Part shown: positions 57,621 through 64,000 of the stretch, one piece after another | Numbering within the stretch: the stretch's first letter is position 1 | Layout: every line of letters begins with the position of its first letter | Assembly (NCBI GenBank): GCA_010094045.1 | Contig: ML986762.1 | Location: forward strand, 5,526 to 69,525 | DNA from: Lojkania enalia | Lineage: Eukaryota > Ascomycota > Dothideomycetes > Pleosporales | DNA length: 64,000 nt | Direction of reading: 5' to 3' | Made by a program: the position numbers and the translations under genes | The notes under the pieces: model-generated | Seen by the model: the letters and a program-made list of their open reading frames with translations, nothing else | Told to the model about the DNA's origin: nothing | The model's database searches: none

Positions 57621-57902
57621 TATAACGGCGCAGATAAGATAATAGGTCTAAATGCGGTACGAATCCACTTAGAGGTATATAAGAGTATATAAGGGATTAG
57701 GGACCTAGGAATTCTATTAACACCTATAGGCCTTGTACGAAAGGATATAGAAGAACTATTAAGCTACTTATAAGGGAGTATACAACTATATACGGATGGG
57801 AAAAGAAGCGGAGCTGGGGGTAGGATAAGATAAGTAAAAAGCTTTAGGATAAGATTATATATAAAGCTTTTCGTAGAACGATTTCTTCGTATTATTATAC
57901 TA
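57621..57902 (-). repeat. M 3' LTR
   Basis: 282 bp. It matches the solo LTR at 9437-9718 over its full length and keeps C and G at many sites that are T and A there (cggcgcagataag against tagtattgataaa). Confidence 0.88.
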
Positions 57903-57915
57903 CCCCCCTCCTCGT
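57903..57915 (-). other. M polypurine tract
   Basis: The plus strand reads cccccctcctcg directly after the LTR, so the minus strand presents cgaggagggggg at the LTR edge. Confidence 0.75.
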
Positions 57916-60900
57916 AGGCTGATAGTCCCTATCTACACTGGTTTAGGAGGGAATTGGGGCTATTATAGATAGGTTCTAGTATAAAGAAATTTCTTTAAGG
58001 AGGTATTTATTAGTAAGGGCTAATATGCGCGGTTACTTATAGAGATATATTTATATATTAACGTAATATTAAGTAAGGTTTTTGCGGTGAGTATAATTAA
58101 CCTATATATTAGCTGGTAACTACTATTATAATAGTTTATTAATATTGCAATTTTGTTGTATATAGTAATAAGCGTTTACTAGCCTTAGTATATTACTAGA
58201 TTACTATTAACTAAGCTTTCTTAACTAAATAACAACTTCTACTCTATATATATTATTATACGTCCCTAGAACTGTTAATTATTAAAGTATTACTAACACC
58301 TTATAGAAAAAAATTAATTAATATACTACTCTACCCGCCTTCTAAAGCCTCTTTAAAAGTCTTCTAGATTATCTACCTTTAGACTATACGCGTACTCGCC
58401 TGCGGGCGGTATATAATATTTACTTTTCAGTTCCTAAGATTAAAAAAATATAAGTATTACACCTTATAAAATAAAAAGTATAACCCTGTATAAATTGTAT
58501 CTAATACTAGTAGAGTACTTACTACTAATATACTTATAGATCCCCTTCTACTATAAGGAGGAGTTTCTAGTCCTCTAGGGCTATCTTAAACTATAAGTAG
58601 TAGTCTGATATATAGGGGATAAGAAGGATAAAAAGGTAGCCTTTAAGGCTATTTTAGAATCCGCTTACAGCTTAGCGCTTATAACCTAGGTTGTAAGAAG
58701 TTAAGAAGATAGCTTTCTTACGACTAGTATCTAGATAGCTTTATTCTACTAGGGTACTAAGTTGTTCTATTAGATTTCGGCCCTAAAAGTTCTAATATCT
58801 AACCTTTAAGCTGATATTACAGCGCTCTTGGGCGGCTAAAGATGAGGTAGAAAAGGTTTAAGGAGAGTCCGGAGGGAAGAAAGAGAAAGGAGAGTAGAAG
58901 AGAAGAGAACTAGAGAGGTATCTAACAGCCTATTATTAGACCCTCTAAATTCTATAGAGGAATAATTTCGGGCCTATACTTTAGTTTTTAAAATCTACTA
59001 CTTAACTCTTATACGTTATTATTTACTAGGTAATCTATATTCTTTATACTATTCTTATATACCTTAATCTATTTAGTTAGAGCTTTTAGGGGTTTTAGGC
59101 GATTTAGATACTTATTATAAAAAGCTCTTAGCTTATAAAGCGAACCTATAAAGTTTAAAACTTTATACTAGATTAAGTTAAGATTTTATTCTACCTATTT
59201 TATACGGTATTTAAGGGTCTTATAATATAACTTACTAGCTAGTATTTCTTTAACCTCCTACTCTTCTACCCTATTAATAGCGATAGCGGGTGGTTTCGGA
59301 ACTTCTTATCTAGGTAGAGGGTCCTGGGGGTTCTTATATAGTAGGTTTAGTACGAAGATATTATATATTTTCAACTCTAGGGGTAGCTATAAATAGTAGA
59401 AGTTTCTAATCTATTCTAGTACTTTAAAAGAGCTCTCCTATTAATCGGATAGCTTTCAGCTTAGTCTCTAGACTGTAAGATTCTTAGTATTTAGGTAGAC
59501 TATATTACTAATCTACTAATTAATTGGTTACTAGTAATAGTTAATAATAGATTATATACGATCCTAAGCCTTCTTAATATTAGCCTTTACAGTTTTCTAG
59601 GCTATATATATATAAGTCGCTAGAGCTAAGGCGTTCTTATAATTTAATTTATCTGTTACAGTAATAGGATTAACAGAATATTTCTAATCCCAACTCTAAC
59701 GGGGCTCGGATCTATATAGGATCTAATATAGGGATATTCTAATAGTTATATAAGGTAGAGTTGCTTATACTCGGTCGATTATAGGTAATAGAGAACTCTA
59801 GTTATTCTAGTAGAAGGATACGAAAGGGTGTAGTCTTTAATCGATATATTTATTTATAATCTTTATCTGTTTATTAGTTTCTTTATAATAAGTAGTAGAT
59901 AGTTTAATCTTTACGCCTAAGATACAGTAGAATTCGAACTAGAAACTAGATATAAACTAAAGTCCTCAATCTAAAATAATAGTTTCAAGCGTATAGCTAA
60001 AGCGGTATACCTATTAAATAAATAATTCGGCTATTCTCTATATATTAATTATATAATAGTAGAGAATAGATACCGCTTATTTAGACAGGCGATCGATTAC
60101 TACTATAATCTAATTATATCCGGACTTATCTATAGAGAAATCCTTAAAGTTAATATATAGGTACTATATTAGTTAATTTAGTATAGAAAGTAAGTAGATA
60201 AAATCTAGGGTTCGGGTTTATATCGGATAAGCTTTATAGTATAGGATGTAATTCTATATATATCGTTTATAAGTAGCCTCTATACCCTTCTAGTAGTACT
60301 TCTAAGATAGTAACTAATAGGTTTTAGTGGCGCTTAGGTATGTAGAGGATACTTAGTTATAAGCCTCTTATATAAGTTATATATAAAGGTCTGAATCTAA
60401 TAGAATATATAAGTAATTATCGTAGAAGAGTAGTCTGTTCTCTATCTAATACTTGTAGAGTAAAAGGGTGCGTTCCTATATAAAGGAGGCTCGGTTTTCC
60501 TATAATAATACGTTAATCAACTCTAGAGAGTTTAGTAATATAACCTACTCCTAGCCTTTAATAACGTTTAGTATAACTACTTAAGTTATTATTTAGGTAA
60601 TATAGGACTAGGCTAATTTAGTATTAATTTAGGGGTGAAGTTAATACGGTCTGAATAGAACTCTCGACTAGTTATTAGTTTAAACTACTTTTAAGTTTTC
60701 TATATCTTATTTATAATAACTAAAAATATCTATTCTAGTATTATTCTTACTTAAGGTATACTCGATTTAGAACTAATACTAAGCTAATTCCTCGGTCTAA
60801 TAAACTTAATAAGTATTAAGTACCTTTATAGTTATAAAATATTCGAGTAAGCGATAATTAGTATATACTAGAGTCCTGGTAGCTACTAAAGTAAGTTCTA

Positions 60901-62234
60901 CCCTCTATTATTTAAACGTAGTAACGATTGTAAACAGTTTCTTATTATAAATCTTCTAGTTCAGTTCTAAACCAGATAGAACTTTACTATAGAACGTTAT
61001 AAGGTACTATTTTCTGTTAGGATATTTTTATAATAGTACTTCTATAACTATTCTATTAGAGGTGTTAGTTTCTATTTTTATTTCTAACGTAGAGTTAAAG
61101 TAGTAGAGTATAAATATACTTAATAGGGCTGACTTTAATTTTTTAAAGGTAATATTACATTCTAAAATCTATATAAAAAGGGTTGTAGGGCTCTATAGTA
61201 TAATAATTAGCTTTATAATACGCGAGAATTCTAGTATAAACTATCGATAGAATCTAGTAAAACCTAAGAAGGATTTTACACCCGTTATAGTAGTAGGTAG
61301 CTACTAGTTATATAGTACTTCTACCTTCTCTAGATTAACCTTAAGGCCTTTATTTAAGAGAATATAGTTAAGGTATTTAGTTTAGGTAATATAGAATTCG
61401 CTCTTCTTAATATTAACTTATAACCCTACTTAATATAATCTCTTAAGAACTTTCTTAACGTAGATAGTATATATCGCCTCATCTTTAGAGTAGATAAGAA
61501 TATTGTCTAGGTAAGTAATATAGAAGTTATCTAGGTAGTCGATTAGTACGTTATTTATATAGTACTAGTAAGTTACTAGACCGTTATATAATCTAAAAGA
61601 TAGAACTTTATACTTATAGGTTCTATATTAAGTCTAAAAGGTAGTATATTCTTTAGAACTAGGGTCTATTTTAATCTTATTAAAGGCTGTACGAATATTA
61701 AACTTAATAAAAATTGCTACTTTAGTAGGCCTAGATAGGAGTTTATCTATATATAGTATCAGATATACGTTCTTATAGGTAAGAATATTAAGTTTATAAT
61801 AATCTATATAGATATATAGATTGTTATTAGGTTTATAAACATAAAGAATTGGAGATATAAAAGAGTTCTAACTCTACTTAATATACCTATACCGTAGATT
61901 ATTTATAATATACTTCTTAATTACCTCCAGCTCCTTAATATTCTACTTATATAACAGACTGTAACTATTAGAGAGGAGTTCTATAAGGATAATCTTATAA
62001 TTATAAGAGTAGTATTCTAGTAATTAATAAGCCGCAGTTTTACTAAATATATCCTAATATCTATAGAATTTAGATAGTAATCGGAGATTTACTAGTACTT
62101 TATTTTTAGCCTCGTCTTCCAGCTTTAGGGCTTACTTATCTTTAATCAGCTACTTAATTTCGTATAAAAACATAGAGAAAAACTTGTTCTCTTTCCTCTT
62201 TATATTAAAGTAGAAAGTATTAGCTAAGATAAGA

Positions 62235-62244
62235 NNNNNNNNNN
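62235..62244. other. Assembly gap (10 N)
   Basis: Ten N. The 1044 bp before it (61191-62234) recur immediately after it (62245-63288). Confidence 0.95.
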
Positions 62245-63288
62245 CTCTATAGTATAATAATTAGCTTTATAATACGCGAGAATTCTAGTATAAACTATCG
62301 ATAGAATCTAGTAAAACCTAAGAAGGATTTTACACCCGTTATAGTAGTAGGTAGCTACTAGTTATATAGTACTTCTACCTTCTCTAGATTAACCTTAAGG
62401 CCTTTATTTAAGAGAATATAGTTAAGGTATTTAGTTTAGGTAATATAGAATTCGCTCTTCTTAATATTAACTTATAACCCTACTTAATATAATCTCTTAA
62501 GAACTTTCTTAACGTAGATAGTATATATCGCCTCATCTTTAGAGTAGATAAGAATATTGTCTAGGTAAGTAATATAGAAGTTATCTAGGTAGTCGATTAG
62601 TACGTTATTTATATAGTACTAGTAAGTTACTAGACCGTTATATAATCTAAAAGATAGAACTTTATACTTATAGGTTCTATATTAAGTCTAAAAGGTAGTA
62701 TATTCTTTAGAACTAGGGTCTATTTTAATCTTATTAAAGGCTGTACGAATATTAAACTTAATAAAAATTGCTACTTTAGTAGGCCTAGATAGGAGTTTAT
62801 CTATATATAGTATCAGATATACGTTCTTATAGGTAAGAATATTAAGTTTATAATAATCTATATAGATATATAGATTGTTATTAGGTTTATAAACATAAAG
62901 AATTGGAGATATAAAAGAGTTCTAACTCTACTTAATATACCTATACCGTAGATTATTTATAATATACTTCTTAATTACCTCCAGCTCCTTAATATTCTAC
63001 TTATATAACAGACTGTAACTATTAGAGAGGAGTTCTATAAGGATAATCTTATAATTATAAGAGTAGTATTCTAGTAATTAATAAGCCGCAGTTTTACTAA
63101 ATATATCCTAATATCTATAGAATTTAGATAGTAATCGGAGATTTACTAGTACTTTATTTTTAGCCTCGTCTTCCAGCTTTAGGGCTTACTTATCTTTAAT
63201 CAGCTACTTAATTTCGTATAAAAACATAGAGAAAAACTTGTTCTCTTTCCTCTTTATATTAAAGTAGAAAGTATTAGCTAAGATAAGA
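62245..63288. repeat. Gap-flanking duplicate of 61191-62234
   Basis: Constant offset of 1054, and I saw no differences on reading. It starts exactly after the N run and its source ends exactly before it, so it is best treated as an unmerged contig overlap within M RT. Confidence 0.9.
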
Positions 63289-64000
63289 ACGATAATAGAA
63301 GAACGGACTTTCTTTAGATTAGGTTCGGACTTTATTATATACGGGCGTATAAAAGCTCTAAGCTTATTTAGACTATAGGCTATAGAAGACTAATATAGTT
63401 TTAGTAGTTTTAGTAGACCCTTAATATAATAGATAGTCGAACTATAGAACTACTAATACTAGTTCTTTTCCTATAGAGCGTCGCGTCGCTAGATATCTAG
63501 TTCTACCTCCTTATTATGTACTAGCTAAGTTAATTATATAAGAAGAGGAGGTAAAGGTTATAAGTAGTAGAATACTTAGAAGGCTATATAATCCAATTTT
63601 TATCTATATCTAGCTAGAGTTAAAAATAACGTAACTATTTAATACTAATAATATAATTCTAAGTACCTAAATCTATAATAATAAATAGGTAGTTTTAGAT
63701 AGTTCTCCTATTAATTTACAGGTATAAGTAGATATACTAATTAACTAGAGTTTAGATTTAGTTCTAAAAACTTTTAATAGTAATTTTAAAGGGTAAGTGC
63801 TGTATTATTATATAGAGAGCTTAGAAGAGTAATCTAGCTACTATAGAATTAAGGAATAGAAAGCTTTAGGCGCCTATATTAATAAGGGCGTTTAGTTGTA
63901 TACTAACGCTTTTTAAATATAGAATAGTAGAGATTTAGAAGTACTTTCCTCTAAATAAATATAATAAATTAATATTTAATAAATTATACTTACTTAAGTT

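Larger units (their letters stand above)
58300..63800 (-). pseudogene. M pol relic: protease, RT, RNase H, integrase
   Basis: Minus strand, right to left. A protease-like I-I-D-L-G-T stretch is near 63670-63690 (D-S-G-A expected). RT N-terminus K-E-L-E-V and S-P-I-L-Y-V-Y-K-P-N lies near 62880-62990, given twice because of the duplicate. The RT active site, Y-L-D-N-I-L-I-Y-S-K, is near 61490-61520 (and 62545-62575), with the second Asp as Asn. RNase H is at about 61250-60850. Integrase has V-V-I-D-R-L-S-K near 60075-60105, T-I-I-L-D near 59955-59970 and Y-Y-K-E-T-N-K-Q near 59850-59880. A C-terminal region runs to about 58300. First integrase acids are preserved; stops are frequent. Confidence 0.82.
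57621..64000 (-). mobile_element. Ty3/gypsy LTR retrotransposon M (left part; runs off the window)
   Basis: The left LTR at 57621-57902, adjacent to a C-rich (minus-strand G-rich) tract, is the 3' LTR of a minus-strand element. Integrase, RNase H, RT and protease relics follow to the right. Gag and the 5' LTR are outside the window. The assembly gap at 62235-62244 and its duplicate add about 1.05 kb of redundant sequence. It interrupts relic L. Confidence 0.88.

Noticed and set aside
1..64000. A novel multi-gene functional system (defence island, biosynthetic cluster)
   Set aside because: Every recognisable frame belongs to a known transposon class and is interrupted. No non-transposon enzyme, regulator or transporter could be supported anywhere.

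Overview
This window is an AT-rich, heavily mutated transposon graveyard. It most likely comes from a filamentous ascomycete whose genome undergoes repeat-induced point mutation (RIP). CpA and TpG are strikingly rare and TpA is everywhere, while CpG is still common. Almost every recognisable reading frame is interrupted by TAA/TAG where Gln or Trp codons are expected, and nearly no start codons remain. I found no intact gene, no host gene, no tRNA or rRNA and no CRISPR array in 64 kb. The only two ATG-started frames above about 60 codons are antisense to a retrotransposon gag relic.

The identifiable content is: (i) Fot1/pogo-type DDE elements with TA target duplications and at least seven distinct terminal inverted repeat (TIR) types, here called A1, A2, B, C, D, N1, N2, F, G, E and I; (ii) Ty3/gypsy retrotransposons on the minus strand (Gyp1 at 1746-8613, H at 35287-41305, M from 57621 past the window end, and a relic L at about 56.7-57.6 kb), three of which show a chromodomain-like C-terminus; (iii) Ty1/copia elements (Cop1 at 23304-28958 and J at 43971-50331, both plus strand, and K, an old minus-strand copy scattered from about 33.2 to 56 kb); (iv) one hAT element (about 29728-32920); and (v) a solo LTR of the M family at 9437-9718.

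Layout. 0.3-8.7 kb: transposase relic A1 split by Gyp1 (TSD ttaat). 8.7-9.9 kb: unassigned sequence and the solo LTR. 9.9-17.2 kb: a pile-up of B, C, D and A2, with N1 inside A2 and a 10-N assembly gap flanked by a 1187-bp near-perfect duplicate. 17.6-19.5 kb: N2. 20.0-21.8 kb: F. 21.8-29.7 kb: unassigned DNA holding Cop1 (TSD atata). 29.7-32.9 kb: hAT. 33-57 kb: the copia relic K, broken by I, by G (itself broken by H), by J and by E. 56.7-57.6 kb: gypsy relic L, cut by M, which fills the remainder and contains a second 10-N gap with a 1044-bp duplicate.

Nothing here works as an expressed system. What the genes share is a history: old elements were mutated by RIP, became targets for later insertions, and the newcomers were mutated in turn. 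The most informative signals are the nesting order, a shared 17-bp two-unit architecture in every TIR type, a half-tRNA(iMet) primer site in Cop1, a 36-bp in-frame repeat in a RIP-poor island at the start of J gag, and a coiled-coil frame antisense to Gyp1. Boundaries of LTRs and TIRs come from pairing the two ends by eye. Domain boundaries inside relics are approximate.
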